Below, piece by piece: positions 27,011-36,534 of a stretch of DNA of 64,000 nucleotides. Origin of the DNA: Moellerella wisconsensis ATCC 35017 (lineage in GTDB: Bacteria > Pseudomonadota > Gammaproteobacteria > Enterobacterales > Enterobacteriaceae); assembly GCF_001294465.1 (NCBI RefSeq), contig NZ_LGAA01000019.1, positions 1 to 64,000 of the forward strand, read 5' to 3'. Below the pieces are notes generated by a model. That model saw nothing but the letters and a program-made list of their open reading frames with translations. It did not search any database and was not told the origin of the DNA. Made by a program: the position numbers and the translations under genes. How positions within the stretch are numbered: position 1 is the first letter of the stretch; each line of letters starts with the position of its first letter.

Positions 27011-28636
27011 TTAATGTTTTAAAATATAGAAAGTGTGGCTATATGCGGTATCTTCAGGATTTTGGATAGGATATCCCTTGAGCCAAGGCTTAATTAAACG
27101 GCCATTAGTATATTGATAAATAGGCGCAATTGGCGCATATTCTGCAATAAGCGCCTCTGCCTGATTATAATCATCATTTCGTACTTTAGGATCAGTTTCT
27201 TTGCTTGCCGATTCAATCAATTGATCGTACTCATCATGGCGAAATTGTGGGATATTGCCATTATGTTTGGATGTCAGCAACGATAAGAACGTAGAAGGCT
27301 CATTATAGTCTCCCACCCATGATGCTCGAATAACATCAAAATTTCCACTATTACGGCTGTCGATATAAGTTTTCCATTCTTGATTAACCAATTTAACCTG
27401 TACACCAAGTTTTTTCTTCCACATCGATGATACTGCAATAGCAATTTTTTGATTATTCTCTGAGCTGTTATACAGTAAGGTTAATTTTAATGGATGATGT
27501 GAGCCGTAACCTGCTGAGGCCAGTAAAATTTGTGCTTGTTGATCCAACTCTTGTTGTGAATAGCGCTGATACAGCCCAGGCTGTGGCGTAAATCCAGCAG
27601 TAACATCGGGAGTAAAATGCCACGCTGGTTTTTCACCCGTTCCCAACACTTTCTGAGCAATAATTTGCCGATCAATCGTCATCGATAATGCTTTACGCAC
27701 TCTGACATCATTAGTCGGTGCACGCTGAGTATTAAACGCATAATAATACGTACCAAGCTGATCAGGAATAAACACCTGCTCAGGAATTTCTTGCATTAAT
27801 TTATGATAACGCTGCTTAGGAAATGATTCGGTAATATCTAAATCACCAGCTAAATAACGATTAGTCGCTTGTGATTCATGGTTTATTGGTACAAAAGTAA
27901 CTTTTGTGAGCTGAGTATTTTTATGATCCCAATAATATGGGTTCGGTATCAAGACAATCTTTTCATTCACAATGCGGTCGTGTAATTGGAATGCGCCATT
28001 GCCGATAATATTGCCTACGCGGATCCAATCATTACCATAACGCTCGACTGTTGCTTGATGTACAGGAAATAAACTAAAATTGGTGGTTAACGCAGGGAAA
28101 TAGGCCACCGGTTTATCCAGTGTAATTTTTAAGGTTAAATCATCGATCGCTTCCACACCCAAATCGCCGATATCTTTTTGGCCATCAATAATCTGCTGTG
28201 CATGGTTAATACCAGCCAATGCAGCAAACCAAGCAAAAGGTGAGGTATTTTTAGGATTAACTAAACGCTGCCAGCTATACACAAAATCATTCGCAGTAAC
28301 TGGCTCACCATTTGACCAACGAGCATTTGAACGTAATTTAAATATCCACACTCGATTATCTTCACTTTGCCAATGTTCAGCGACGCCCGGTATTACCTGC
28401 CCGCGACTATCTTGGTTAACTAAACCTTCAAATAAATCTCGCATCACTTGTGCTTCAGTTAAACCAACCGATTTTATTGGATCTAATGAAGCTGGCTCAT
28501 CTTTAAGATGGCGAGTCACTTCCTGATTCTCAGCTAATATTGAGCCAGCAGGTACGTTGGCAGAATAACTTGGAGTTACTACGAGCAATGAACTTAATAG
28601 CCACCAAGTGAGCGGCAACAGTGTGCGTTTTAGCAT
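27011..28636 (-). CDS. mppA: Murein peptide-binding protein MppA
   Basis: About 541 residues (E. coli 537), of the OppA/MppA family of periplasmic peptide-binding proteins, with a signal peptide ending near SYSA. RHLKDEPASLDP, FEGLVNQ, GTGEKPAWHFTPDVTAGFTP and NFDVIRASWVGDYNEPSTFL agree closely with E. coli MppA. It captures the murein tripeptide for recycling through the Opp transporter. The tpx-mppA-ttcA neighbourhood is as in E. coli. Two adjacent ATGs occur; AGGA is better spaced to the second (28636). Confidence 0.95.
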   Translation of the reverse strand: MLKRTLLPLTWWLLSSLLVVTPSYSANVPAGSILAENQEVTRHLKDEPASLDPIKSVGLTEAQVMRDLFEGLVNQDSRGQVIPGVAEHWQSEDNRVWIFKLRSNARWSNGEPVTANDFVYSWQRLVNPKNTSPFAWFAALAGINHAQQIIDGQKDIGDLGVEAIDDLTLKITLDKPVAYFPALTTNFSLFPVHQATVERYGNDWIRVGNIIGNGAFQLHDRIVNEKIVLIPNPYYWDHKNTQLTKVTFVPINHESQATNRYLAGDLDITESFPKQRYHKLMQEIPEQVFIPDQLGTYYYAFNTQRAPTNDVRVRKALSMTIDRQIIAQKVLGTGEKPAWHFTPDVTAGFTPQPGLYQRYSQQELDQQAQILLASAGYGSHHPLKLTLLYNSSENNQKIAIAVSSMWKKKLGVQVKLVNQEWKTYIDSRNSGNFDVIRASWVGDYNEPSTFLSLLTSKHNGNIPQFRHDEYDQLIESASKETDPKVRNDDYNQAEALIAEYAPIAPIYQYTNGRLIKPWLKGYPIQNPEDTAYSHTFYILKH

Positions 28637-28856
28637 CATGTATCCTGATGAATTTTAATTTATTTAGCTACTATTATAAAACCTCTCGAGAGGATAACAA
28701 TCAGAGAAACTTGGTTTTTAAGAAAGTCTTTACGCGCAAAAAATATTATTTTCAGCTAAGCTTAGTTATATATGATTAAGTAACGAGTTTGCTCTATAAT
28801 TGTAAAAATTATATGAGTATGTTAGTTTTTTTTACTAATTGTTATTTATGTATACT

Positions 28857-28875
28857 CGCAGGTAGGATACCTGCG
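28857..28875 (+). promoter_or_regulatory. Hairpin in the tpx promoter/leader region
   Basis: CGCAGGTA and TACCTGCG form a perfect 8-bp stem around GGA, 37 bp before the tpx ATG. A TATACT -10-like box (28851-28856) directly precedes it. It is either an operator at the start site or a 5'-end RNA hairpin. Confidence 0.55.
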
Positions 28876-28912
28876 TTACTCGAATCAACGATAATATGAG
28901 AGGACGCTAATA

Positions 28913-29416
28913 ATGTCACAGACAGTAAAACTTCAAGGTAATGATATCACCGTTAAGGGAACCTTTTTACAGGCTGGAAATACTGCTAAAGATTTTAAAT
29001 TAGTGGCGAAAGATTTGTCAGAAGCTACTTTAGAAAGCTATCAAGGCAAACGTAAAATCCTGAATATTTTCCCAAGCGTTGATACCGGTGTTTGCGCAGC
29101 ATCAGTACGTAAATTTAACCAATTAGTCAGTGAATTAGATAACAGTGTTGTATTGTGTATTTCTGCGGACTTACCTTTTGCACAAGCACGTTTTTGTGGC
29201 GCTGAAGGGCTAGATAATGTAGTCACCCTGTCTACTTTCCGTAGCCCAGAGTTCAGTGAAGATTACGGTGTGGCTATTGCTGACGGGCCTTTAAAAGGTC
29301 TGAATGCTCGCGCTGTAGTTATTCTCGACGGTTCTAACAACGTCATTTATAGCCAACTGGTAAATGAAATTACTGAAGAACCAGATTATGACAGCGCATT
29401 AGCTGCACTGAAATAA
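28913..29416 (+). CDS. tpx: Thiol peroxidase
   Basis: 167 residues, full length for bacterial Tpx. The peroxidatic cysteine is C61 (DTGVCAASV) and the resolving cysteine C95 (ARFCGAEG), both conserved. It is an atypical 2-Cys peroxiredoxin that reduces hydroperoxides with thioredoxin. GAGAGGA precedes the ATG. It is divergent from mppA and followed by its own terminator. Confidence 0.97.
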   Translation: MSQTVKLQGNDITVKGTFLQAGNTAKDFKLVAKDLSEATLESYQGKRKILNIFPSVDTGVCAASVRKFNQLVSELDNSVVLCISADLPFAQARFCGAEGLDNVVTLSTFRSPEFSEDYGVAIADGPLKGLNARAVVILDGSNNVIYSQLVNEITEEPDYDSALAALK

Positions 29417-29467
29417 TAACAGTAACTAGTTGAATTATAGTTAATCATAGTTCAGTCAAAAAATATA

Positions 29468-29500
29468 ACAGTCAGCCCTCACAGGCTGGCTGTATTTTTA
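29468..29500 (+). terminator. Rho-independent terminator of tpx
   Basis: ACAGTCAGCC pairs with GGCTGGCTGT (one G/T position) around CTCACA and is followed by ATTTTTA. It lies about 50 nt after the tpx stop. Confidence 0.85.
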
Positions 29501-29538
29501 ATCATAACTAACTTATCAGTCGCTATATTTTACATCAG

Positions 29539-29910
29539 CTAGATGTACCACCAATTTGTTTGCTTATGAATTTTAGCATGCACTTGATTAATAAAGAGCG
29601 GATTATCTTTCATTACTCCGATCAGTGAGTGGGTTATCGCCCCTAATATTTTCATCGCCTGCTCTCCATTTGCGGGACAAAAAGTGGTGACAATATCAAT
29701 AATCAAATCTCTTGGTTTATTACCATTCTTAACTAAATCTTCCCACGTGAAACGATTCTTTTGCGATAAATAAATCGCTGCTGCCTTATTGTATCGATAA
29801 ATTTCTGCAGCAGAGGCGGCAGATTCAAGCATATCGCGCTGATAATGACGACTATTTAGATAGTCTCTAATTTTCATACCAACAATAAAATTAATCACAA
29901 AATGATCCAT
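29539..29910 (-). CDS. Hypothetical protein (123 residues)
   Basis: Begins MDHFVINFIVGMKIRDYLNS and is predominantly helical and soluble, ending NWWYI. AAGGAG lies five bases before the ATG, supporting translation. I do not recognise the family. The segment YNKAAAIYLSQKNRFTWEDL suggests a small helical bundle. It is inserted between tpx and tyrR, which are close neighbours in E. coli, so it is a lineage-specific gain. It has no terminator of its own that I can see. Confidence 0.6.
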   Translation of the reverse strand: MDHFVINFIVGMKIRDYLNSRHYQRDMLESAASAAEIYRYNKAAAIYLSQKNRFTWEDLVKNGNKPRDLIIDIVTTFCPANGEQAMKILGAITHSLIGVMKDNPLFINQVHAKIHKQTNWWYI

Positions 29911-30063
29911 GGCAACTCCTTAATGTAAGTATGAATATTCAACCCCATTACTGGCTATATGCCCCCTATGGTTAGCCGCTATTAATTATTTAAGTATAGA
30001 TAAGATAAAAACACAGCCATGGATATTCTGTCGCAATAACTTTGTAACGATCACATTTTAAAC

Positions 30064-30101
30064 AAAAAAATACCTCAAACGAACGTTACTCGCTGAGGTA
30101 T
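30064..30101 (-). terminator. Rho-independent terminator of tyrR
   Basis: On the minus strand ATACCTCA pairs with TGAGGTAT, followed by a run of seven Ts. It lies about 60 nt past the tyrR stop. Confidence 0.85.
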
Positions 30102-30163
30102 ACGTATTAGCTGGCTAATTTAGCTGCGTATCGTTGATATAATTAGCTATTTAAACGAATTGG

Positions 30164-31723
30164 CTATTCATCCTCTTTTTTACTGCTTAATCCATATTCA
30201 CGCAGTTTATTCGCAATCGCAGTGTGAGAAACATTTAACCGTTTGGCTAATTTCCGGGTGCTCGGATAATCACGATATAACATTTCTAAGACAGAAGCCT
30301 CATAGCGCTTGGTTATCTCATCTAAACTGCCATTTAAACAATCAACCGCGACTACAGGCGTCATCTCGCTTCCCGGCAACGCAATATCACGCGGGCCAAA
30401 AATGCCACTCTCTAACTGAGTTAATCCCTGATAAACCGCATTGCGTAATTGACGTACATTACCCGGCCACGAATAACTCGCAAGGTGAGCCGGTAAATCA
30501 GAGGAAAGCGTTGGTTTTTCCATGCCTTGCTCTTCAGAAAAACGGCGAATAAACATTTCCGTTAATGGCAAAATATCAGCCTGTCGCTCGCGCAAAGGCG
30601 GAATAGTGATGGTCAATACATTGAGCCGATAATAGAGGTCTTCTCTAAATTTTTTTTGTGCCACCAGCTCCAGTAGATTTTTTTGAGTCGCGCATATTAC
30701 CCGCACATTAACTTTTACTTCATGCTCTTCACCCACTCGACGGAAGGTACCATCATTAAGAAAACGAAGTAATTTAATTTGCATCTGTGGCGACATTTCT
30801 GCAATTTCATCCAGCAGAACAGTTCCGCCATTAGCTTGTTCAAAAAAGCCTTTTTTCCCTTCTAGGGCGTTAGGATAAGCTCCTGCGGCATAACCAAAAA
30901 GTTCACTTTCCACGACATCGTCGGGCAATGAAGCACAATTGAGGCCTAAAAATGGAGCATGTCCACGCGCACTACGTAAGTGGCAGGCTTTCGCTAACAT
31001 ATCTTTACCGGTCCCGGTTTCACCGACTATTAATAGTGGCTCATCGAGCATGGCGATTTTTTTTGCCCGCTCAACCAATTGAGACATAGCGGGACTGACG
31101 GCGACAATTTGATCAAAGCTACGATCGTCATTAATAGTGATTTGTTTAAGCTGCTGCTCGATGCTTGCCACTGATTTAAGCAAGATAACCGCCCCGGTAC
31201 AATGCGAATGATTATTTTCATCGGTTAGTATTATCGGTGTAGCTTGGATTAAATAATCTCGCCCTTTAATTAACACTTTTTCGGAGTACGTCTGGGGATC
31301 ATCTAATTCTAACCAGCGGTGTAAACCGTGATCGCTGATCAATTGAGTCAACGTTTTCTGTTTGATACGATTTTCATCTAAGCCAAATAAGACCAGTGAG
31401 ATTGGATTAGCCAGCTCAATATTCATTTTAGTATCAATGGATAAAACCGGCTCAGGGAAAGATTCGAGCAATGTCCACATGGCTTTATGTTCTCGTTCTG
31501 AGGGCATAAATGACACACGACGCACATCGATAACTCCGCTAATCCGCCGGATTTCGCTCATCAATGAACTAAATATATGGAAATCTATTTGGGCGAAATT
31601 AAGATAAATCCTTCGCTGGGGCGAAATCTCAATACCTTTTAAATCGATATTTTGCAGAACTAACAGGTCCAAAAGTTCACGAGTTAATCCTATTCTATCC
31701 TGACAAATCACTTCAAGACGCAT
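30164..31723 (-). CDS. tyrR: Transcriptional regulator TyrR
   Basis: 519 residues (E. coli 513). Domains in order: ACT (MRLEVICQDRIGLTREL, 1-70), PAS (about 80-190), AAA+ with Walker A GETGTGKD and GGTVLLDEIAEM, and a Fis-type C-terminal HTH (STRKLAKRLNVSHTAIANKL). In place of the sigma-54-contacting GAFTGA loop it has AGAYPNALEG, as in other TyrR proteins, which act with sigma-70. It controls aromatic amino acid biosynthesis and transport in response to tyrosine and phenylalanine. A dyad upstream may be a self-binding site. Confidence 0.96.
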   Translation of the reverse strand: MRLEVICQDRIGLTRELLDLLVLQNIDLKGIEISPQRRIYLNFAQIDFHIFSSLMSEIRRISGVIDVRRVSFMPSEREHKAMWTLLESFPEPVLSIDTKMNIELANPISLVLFGLDENRIKQKTLTQLISDHGLHRWLELDDPQTYSEKVLIKGRDYLIQATPIILTDENNHSHCTGAVILLKSVASIEQQLKQITINDDRSFDQIVAVSPAMSQLVERAKKIAMLDEPLLIVGETGTGKDMLAKACHLRSARGHAPFLGLNCASLPDDVVESELFGYAAGAYPNALEGKKGFFEQANGGTVLLDEIAEMSPQMQIKLLRFLNDGTFRRVGEEHEVKVNVRVICATQKNLLELVAQKKFREDLYYRLNVLTITIPPLRERQADILPLTEMFIRRFSEEQGMEKPTLSSDLPAHLASYSWPGNVRQLRNAVYQGLTQLESGIFGPRDIALPGSEMTPVVAVDCLNGSLDEITKRYEASVLEMLYRDYPSTRKLAKRLNVSHTAIANKLREYGLSSKKEDE

Positions 31724-32059
31724 GAATGAGAACCTTCTTTAAATAACCATGATGATTGGAGCTATTATAGATAAATTCTGGCTAAATGCAGCCTTTGTGT
31801 CAAAAAATGTTGACAGCTCTCTGTTTAGTGAGTGAATACACTGAATATAAAGCTAGACTTGCTACTAATTAGTCTATTTAACTGATATCAATCACAGTAT
31901 ATTACATTGCTGCCGAAAAAAATTTGAGATATAAACTGGCATTACGACTTATCTGTCAAGTAAAAATGCCAGTTAAACATAGTGTTGTATTTTATCTTAG
32001 CCACAACAAATAACCTGTTAGCGCTCACATTGTTTCATTTCACTGCGATAAAAGAAAAA
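31724..32059. other. Spacer upstream of tyrR
   Basis: About 336 bp with no ORF. Contains a TATAAT box for tyrR (31764-31769, minus strand) and the dyad at 31798-31815. Confidence 0.6.
31798..31815. promoter_or_regulatory. TyrR-box-like dyad upstream of tyrR
   Basis: TGTCAA-N6-TTGACA is a perfect dyad with the spacing of the TYR R box (TGTAAA-N6-TTTACA), differing symmetrically at one base per arm. It lies 75 bp upstream of the tyrR start and just upstream of a TATAAT box. Autoregulation is plausible but unproven. Confidence 0.45.
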
Positions 32060-33133
32060 TTAAACTTCCGTCTGTTTTTTCGTTGATTTACGCGGCATTG
32101 CTGTTTTTAACTGCCCGATAAGCTGGCTACGAAAATCACTCAGACGTGGTTTATTATCAATCCATGGTAAAGGACGACACAACTCCATCGCTTTAATCCC
32201 TAGACGGGCAGTTAATAGACCGGCCCCAATTCCTTGTGCAGCGCGTGTTGATAATCGTGCCGCCAAATCTTGAGACAGCCAATCCATACCAACTTCACGA
32301 ATAAGCTCAGATGCACCAGCAAATGCAATATTTAATAATACCAAACGGAATAATCGAATCCGGCTATAATAACCTAGCTCAATACCGTAAATAGCTGCAA
32401 TACGATTAATTAATCGTATATTTCTCCAAGCAATAAAAGCCATATCAACAATCGCCAACGGACTGACAGCAATCATTAACGCTGATTCAGCTGCAGAGCG
32501 ACTAATTTCTTTACGTGCTTGCTCATCTAATACGGGTTGAACTAATTGACTATATAGCTCAATTACTTCGCGATCATTATGGCTATCGTGTAACATCGCT
32601 TTCCAGCGCTGTAATGCGGGATGCTGTGGCGGTAGAGCCGACTGCTTAGCCAATTTTTCACAAAATTCAGTGCCTTGCCCCATGCCATGACTATGCAGTA
32701 ATTCGCGCGCGGTATCTCTTTCTTCGGCTCGTTCACGTAGGCGATATAAACGGCGCCACTCCGTGACCAAAGAACCAACCCCAGCCACCACAACCATGCT
32801 ACCCGCCGCCGCGACGCCTAATGCGGTCCAATCTTGAGTTACCCACGATTGATAGGTCCACTGCCCTAATTGAGCTAATACACTGACACCAAAAATAGCG
32901 ATAGCCGCCGTCACTAAACGGCGCCAAAAGCTACGTTTGGGCTTAAGTGCAGCATTAATTAATCCTTCGACTTCACCCTCTTGTTCTTGCTGTTCTAGTT
33001 CTGGATTTTGGGGAATAAAACGCTCTAGCGTCTGTGGATCAAATGCCTGCGCCTGTTTTAATGTTAGTGGGCTATCAACATCAACCGCAGATTGTTGGCT
33101 AAAATCAACCCGTTGTTTTAAAGGCTCACTCAT
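32060..33133 (-). CDS. ycjF: YcjF family inner membrane protein (DUF697)
   Basis: 357 residues (E. coli 353). It has an acidic, glutamine-rich N-terminal tail, two membrane helices near residues 70-120, and a C-terminal DUF697 domain ([39 protein letters not shown]). It works with YcjX and is part of the psp-linked envelope-stress group in E. coli. It overlaps ycjX by four bases (ATGA), so the two are co-translated. Confidence 0.94.
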   Translation of the reverse strand: MSEPLKQRVDFSQQSAVDVDSPLTLKQAQAFDPQTLERFIPQNPELEQQEQEGEVEGLINAALKPKRSFWRRLVTAAIAIFGVSVLAQLGQWTYQSWVTQDWTALGVAAAGSMVVVAGVGSLVTEWRRLYRLRERAEERDTARELLHSHGMGQGTEFCEKLAKQSALPPQHPALQRWKAMLHDSHNDREVIELYSQLVQPVLDEQARKEISRSAAESALMIAVSPLAIVDMAFIAWRNIRLINRIAAIYGIELGYYSRIRLFRLVLLNIAFAGASELIREVGMDWLSQDLAARLSTRAAQGIGAGLLTARLGIKAMELCRPLPWIDNKPRLSDFRSQLIGQLKTAMPRKSTKKQTEV

Positions 33134-34527
33134 TTCAGTTTATCTCCCAATAAAAACTCCAACGCACTGTCCATCCGAATGTGGGGTAATGGTTGATCTA
33201 TCATGTTTGGTCGCGGGCGAAAATCTTCAAAGCTAAAACCTTGTTTGTGCCAAAACTCCGCATTGGGTAAGCGCTGAGGTACTTCGCCCGGATAAAATGT
33301 CAGCGGTGCGCCATCACTCAATCGGTGGCCTTTTAATGCCGGCAAATGTTCGCCCTGATATTCAACGATGCCACTTTCAGTAGCTTGAATGGATGCTAAG
33401 CCAATACAATCCATTTTAATTCCTTCAAATGCGGCATTCTGCCACGCTTCTTGCACCAACTGCTGCAATAAAGAAACTAAATTAGCATGTTGATCGGGAG
33501 TAACATGATCGGCTTTACTGGCAGCAAATAGCAATTTATCAATACACGGAGAAAATACTCGTCTCAGCAAAGTTCGCTTTCCATAATGAAAACTGCGCAT
33601 TAACTGAGTCAATGCCATACGCATATCATTAAATGCATCCGGGCCACTGTTTAGTGGCTGTAAACAATCGACCAGCACAATTTGGCGATCAAAACGCTGG
33701 AAGTGATCTTTGTAAAAGCCTTTAACAATATGTTCGCAATAATAGTTATATCGCTGTTTTAACATTCCGATATTTGAATGTTTATCCGCACGGGCTAAAT
33801 TTGCTTCGCCCACTTTATCGATATCCCACCACGGGAAAAACTGCAAGGCAGGCGCCCCAGCTAATTCACCAGGTAGTACAAAACGGCCGGGCTGGATAAA
33901 ATGCTGTCCCTTCTCTTTGCATAAAGATAAATAACGACTATAAGCATCAGCAATTTGCGCCAATAAACCTTCATCTGCCGGCGCTAATGGATCACAGCTA
34001 TTACATAAATCCAACCATTCTTGTGCCCAAGCTAATCGCTCGCCTTTTAACAGTACTTTCATCTGACGTGACCAAGTTAAAAAATCTTGATCAAGCATCG
34101 GTAAATCCAGTAGCCATTCTCCGGGATAATCGACAATTTCAACATAAATAGATGAAGTTTCAACAAAATGTCGAAAAATAGAATCTTCTGAGCGGTAACG
34201 TAACTTCAACCGAATTTCACTGACCCCACGGGTAGGCACTGGCCATTCTGGCGGAGTACTATTTAAAGAGGTTAGCGCTTCATCGTAGGTAAAACGAGGA
34301 ATGCCAAAATCTCGCTGTGGGATCCGTTTTACGCCCAATAATCGCCCATCACGTACCGCTGAAAATAATGGTAATCGCGCACCACTATGAACATGGAGAA
34401 GTTGATTAACCAACGAAGTAATAAAGGCAGTTTTACCACTCCGACTTAATCCCGTGACTGCAAGGCGCACATGACGATCAACCCCGCGATTCACCAAATC
34501 TGATAATTCATTTTGCAGGCGTTTCAT
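33130..34527 (-). CDS. ycjX: YcjX family GTP-binding protein (DUF463)
   Basis: 465 residues from the ATG at 34527, the E. coli length. The P-loop GLSRSGKT (26-33) and [12 protein letters not shown] as a switch-type motif define this stress-linked ATP/GTP-binding family. It is expressed with the psp genes in enterobacteria. The frame is open to 34554; GGGAG five bases before 34527 decides the start. It overlaps the 3' end of pspD by 20 bp and ycjF by four. Confidence 0.94.
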   Translation of the reverse strand: MKRLQNELSDLVNRGVDRHVRLAVTGLSRSGKTAFITSLVNQLLHVHSGARLPLFSAVRDGRLLGVKRIPQRDFGIPRFTYDEALTSLNSTPPEWPVPTRGVSEIRLKLRYRSEDSIFRHFVETSSIYVEIVDYPGEWLLDLPMLDQDFLTWSRQMKVLLKGERLAWAQEWLDLCNSCDPLAPADEGLLAQIADAYSRYLSLCKEKGQHFIQPGRFVLPGELAGAPALQFFPWWDIDKVGEANLARADKHSNIGMLKQRYNYYCEHIVKGFYKDHFQRFDRQIVLVDCLQPLNSGPDAFNDMRMALTQLMRSFHYGKRTLLRRVFSPCIDKLLFAASKADHVTPDQHANLVSLLQQLVQEAWQNAAFEGIKMDCIGLASIQATESGIVEYQGEHLPALKGHRLSDGAPLTFYPGEVPQRLPNAEFWHKQGFSFEDFRPRPNMIDQPLPHIRMDSALEFLLGDKLK

Positions 34528-34876
34528 GTTTCTCCCAAGGTAACAAAGCGGCAATGCGTACTAGCAATGCACTTAATATGGGCTGCATAATCATTAATAT
34601 CAACCAGCGTAACGGTTTACGCGTGACCACTTTTAGTAATCCTGCCACAATTCCAGCAGGACCGTAATGGATAGCCACACTAGTGGCTAATTTTAGACCA
34701 CTCAGAGCTATTTTTTGTACGCTTTTTTTTGCCATCGTTGGTGTATGCTCCGCTGAAAAATAAGTGTTGGAATGAGATTCTAAACTATGCCCCAAACTAT
34801 GGCCTAAACTAGGTTCTAAGCTAGGTGCTATTTTTAATGGTTGGTTGTTACGGATAAAACCATTTTTTATTCTCAT
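34508..34876 (-). CDS. pspD: Phage shock protein D with an N-terminal extension
   Basis: About 122 residues; E. coli PspD has 73. The C-terminal 75 residues match PspD (LKLATSVAIHYGPAGIVAGL, RKPLRWLILMIMQPILS). The first 48 are extra, with a four-residue tandem pattern (SLEP-SLGH-SLGH-SLES) encoded by 12-bp repeats. GGAGG lies four bases before the second ATG (34876), while an internal ATG at 34735 near the normal PspD start has GGAG too far upstream (about 13 nt). The extension therefore appears translated. PspD is a peripheral inner membrane stress protein of unclear role. Confidence 0.82.
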   Translation of the reverse strand: MRIKNGFIRNNQPLKIAPSLEPSLGHSLGHSLESHSNTYFSAEHTPTMAKKSVQKIALSGLKLATSVAIHYGPAGIVAGLLKVVTRKPLRWLILMIMQPILSALLVRIAALLPWEKHETPAK

Positions 34877-34906
34877 CATTCCTCCAATCTAAAGACAAAG
34901 GTAAAT

Positions 34907-34940
34907 CGCTGAGATCCCCTGCATATAGGTTATCTCAGCG
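34907..34940. repeat. Intra-operon hairpin between pspC and pspD
   Basis: CGCTGAGAT and ATCTCAGCG form a perfect 9-bp stem with a 16-nt loop in the 83-bp gap between pspC and pspD. No T-run follows. It probably slows decay or lowers read-through into pspD-ycjXF. Confidence 0.6.
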
Positions 34941-34962
34941 GATGTGATGGCCTTACTCTGCG

Positions 34963-35319
34963 TTATAGCTGGCGAAATTTATTATTAATCGAATAGCTAT
35001 CTGAAGTTATATAGCGTTCCATCTGACGCAAACGTATTTCGCCTGAATTCAACTGGTGATCAATTTCATTAATTAAATGATTGACCTCTGGCCCACCTTC
35101 TGCGGTTTGTTGGTAATCTTGTGGTGCACTTTCCAAAAAAAAGCACATAGCCACATACACAATCAACGTAAGCCCAAAACTTGAGAATAAGGCAATTACC
35201 GCTAAAATTCTTACTAACGCAGCCGGCATGCCTAAATACTGAGCAATTCCTGAGCATACACCGCCCAACATGCGGTTATCGCTTAATCGATAAAGTTTAC
35301 GATTTTGCAAATTATTCAT
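34963..35319 (-). CDS. pspC: Phage shock protein C
   Basis: 118 residues (E. coli 119). The PspC domain (KLYRLSDNRMLGGVCSGIAQYLGMP) precedes a membrane helix (VRILAVIALFSSFGLTLIVYV) and a cytoplasmic tail. With PspB it senses inner membrane stress and recruits PspA, freeing PspF. The frame is open to 35334, but the ATG at 35317-35319 overlaps the pspB stop (TAATG), fixing the start and coupling. Confidence 0.95.
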   Translation of the reverse strand: MNNLQNRKLYRLSDNRMLGGVCSGIAQYLGMPAALVRILAVIALFSSFGLTLIVYVAMCFFLESAPQDYQQTAEGGPEVNHLINEIDHQLNSGEIRLRQMERYITSDSYSINNKFRQL

Positions 35320-35549
35320 TATCGCTCTCTCCAATGTGGATGCTCAGCATCCAATATTTGTTCGAGGGTATCGATTCGTTGCTGCATTGATTTAGCCTGT
35401 TCAGCTAACTGAACTAGGCGTTGTATTTCACTGTCGGTTAACTGATTTTTACCTTTCCCTTGTCGACTATAATGCAGCCATAGCCATACGGGTAAAATAA
35501 AAATAATAAATATCAGTAATACCGGCACCAGAAAAACATAAGCCATCAC
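35319..35549 (-). CDS. pspB: Phage shock protein B
   Basis: 76 residues (E. coli 74). One N-terminal membrane helix (FLVPVLLIFIIFILPVWLWL) is followed by a coiled-coil segment (QRLVQLAEQAKSMQQRIDTL) as in all PspB proteins. It partners PspC at the inner membrane. Its stop overlaps the pspC start by one base. Confidence 0.95.
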   Translation of the reverse strand: MMAYVFLVPVLLIFIIFILPVWLWLHYSRQGKGKNQLTDSEIQRLVQLAEQAKSMQQRIDTLEQILDAEHPHWRER

Positions 35550-35597
35550 ATTTCCTTATATTCAAATGGAGTTATCTATTTTACTTACTTTTTTTAC

Positions 35598-36269
35598 TTA
35601 CTTTTCATCTTTAGGCGCTAATTTAGCTTTTAATGCTGCCAGCTGTGCACTAATTTCATCATCAGCTTTTAGCTCAGCAAATTGCTGGTCCAGTGTTTTT
35701 TCTTTTCCAAAACTGTAGCTTTGGGCTTCGCCTTCCATATGATCAATTTTACGTTCGAACTGTTCAAAACGAGCCATCGCCGCATCTAGTTTACCACTGT
35801 CGAGCTGACGACGAACATTTAAGGTTGATTCAGCCGCTTTTTGACGCAAGACCATAGTTTGCTGTTTAGCACGAGTTTCACTTAACTTTTGTTCAAGTTC
35901 CGTAATTTCGCTCTTCATGCGCGTTAAAGTTTCATCAACAATAATCAATTCGTGTTTCAAGGTATCCACCATTGAAGCCACTTTTTGTTTCTCTATCAGC
36001 GCAGAACGTGCCAGGTCTTCTTTATCTTTCACCAGCGCTAATTCTGCTTTTTCTTGCCAGTCAGCAATCTGTTTTACGCCCATTTCAATACGGCGCTCTA
36101 ATCCTTTCTTCTCAGCTAACGTTCTCGCTGATGTTGAACGGATTTCTACCAGCATATCTTCCATTTCTTGGATCATTAAACGGATCATTTTTTGTGGATC
36201 TTCCGCTTTATCCAGTAATGATGCAATATTGGCATTAACGATATCGGCAAAACGTGAAAAAATACCCAT
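35598..36269 (-). CDS. pspA: Phage shock protein A
   Basis: 223 residues (E. coli 222), almost wholly helical. [38 protein letters not shown] and [20 protein letters not shown] are PspA signatures. It inhibits PspF and, when released, oligomerises on damaged inner membrane to hold the proton gradient. It is the first gene of pspABCD-ycjXF, behind a sigma-54 promoter divergent from pspF. Confidence 0.97.
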   Translation of the reverse strand: MGIFSRFADIVNANIASLLDKAEDPQKMIRLMIQEMEDMLVEIRSTSARTLAEKKGLERRIEMGVKQIADWQEKAELALVKDKEDLARSALIEKQKVASMVDTLKHELIIVDETLTRMKSEITELEQKLSETRAKQQTMVLRQKAAESTLNVRRQLDSGKLDAAMARFEQFERKIDHMEGEAQSYSFGKEKTLDQQFAELKADDEISAQLAALKAKLAPKDEK

Positions 36270-36387
36270 AATTGTTACCTCTTTTGGATGTTGTCATTCA
36301 TTAGAGCCTCAACCTAAATCGGGTTTTCATCCGTGGTGATGCTCAAATAGTGTCACTATTAATATAATTAGATGTATTTAATAGTTA

Positions 36388-36401
36388 GCAAATGCTATGC
36401 C
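36388..36401 (-). promoter_or_regulatory. Sigma-54 promoter of the psp operon
   Basis: On the minus strand TTGGCATAGCATTTGCT contains GG-N10-GC (GG at 36401-36400, GC at 36389-36388), the -24/-12 pattern. It is about 120 bp before pspA, and PspF is encoded divergently. Confidence 0.88.
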
Positions 36402-36419
36402 AACTTTTCCAATAAACAA

Positions 36420-36433
36420 TAACACATTGAAAA
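36420..36433 (-). promoter_or_regulatory. Candidate IHF site in the psp control region
   Basis: The minus strand holds TTTCAA-TGTG-TTA, one mismatch from the IHF consensus WATCAA-N4-TTR. It lies between the -24 element and the pspF side, where IHF bends DNA at E. coli pspA. Moderate support only, because AT-rich DNA yields such matches often. Confidence 0.5.
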
Positions 36434-36534
36434 TTAACAAGTATTATAACTATCTTTCTTTCTGATTAATTTGCTCTATAGTTAATTGATAATGAAAATA
36501 TGGTAAATATAGCCAAAATGAGGTCAAATAAACC

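Noticed and set aside
30160-30552. 130-codon plus-strand frame at the end of tyrR
   Set aside because: It is antisense to the conserved TyrR C-terminal domain and carries no recognisable features.
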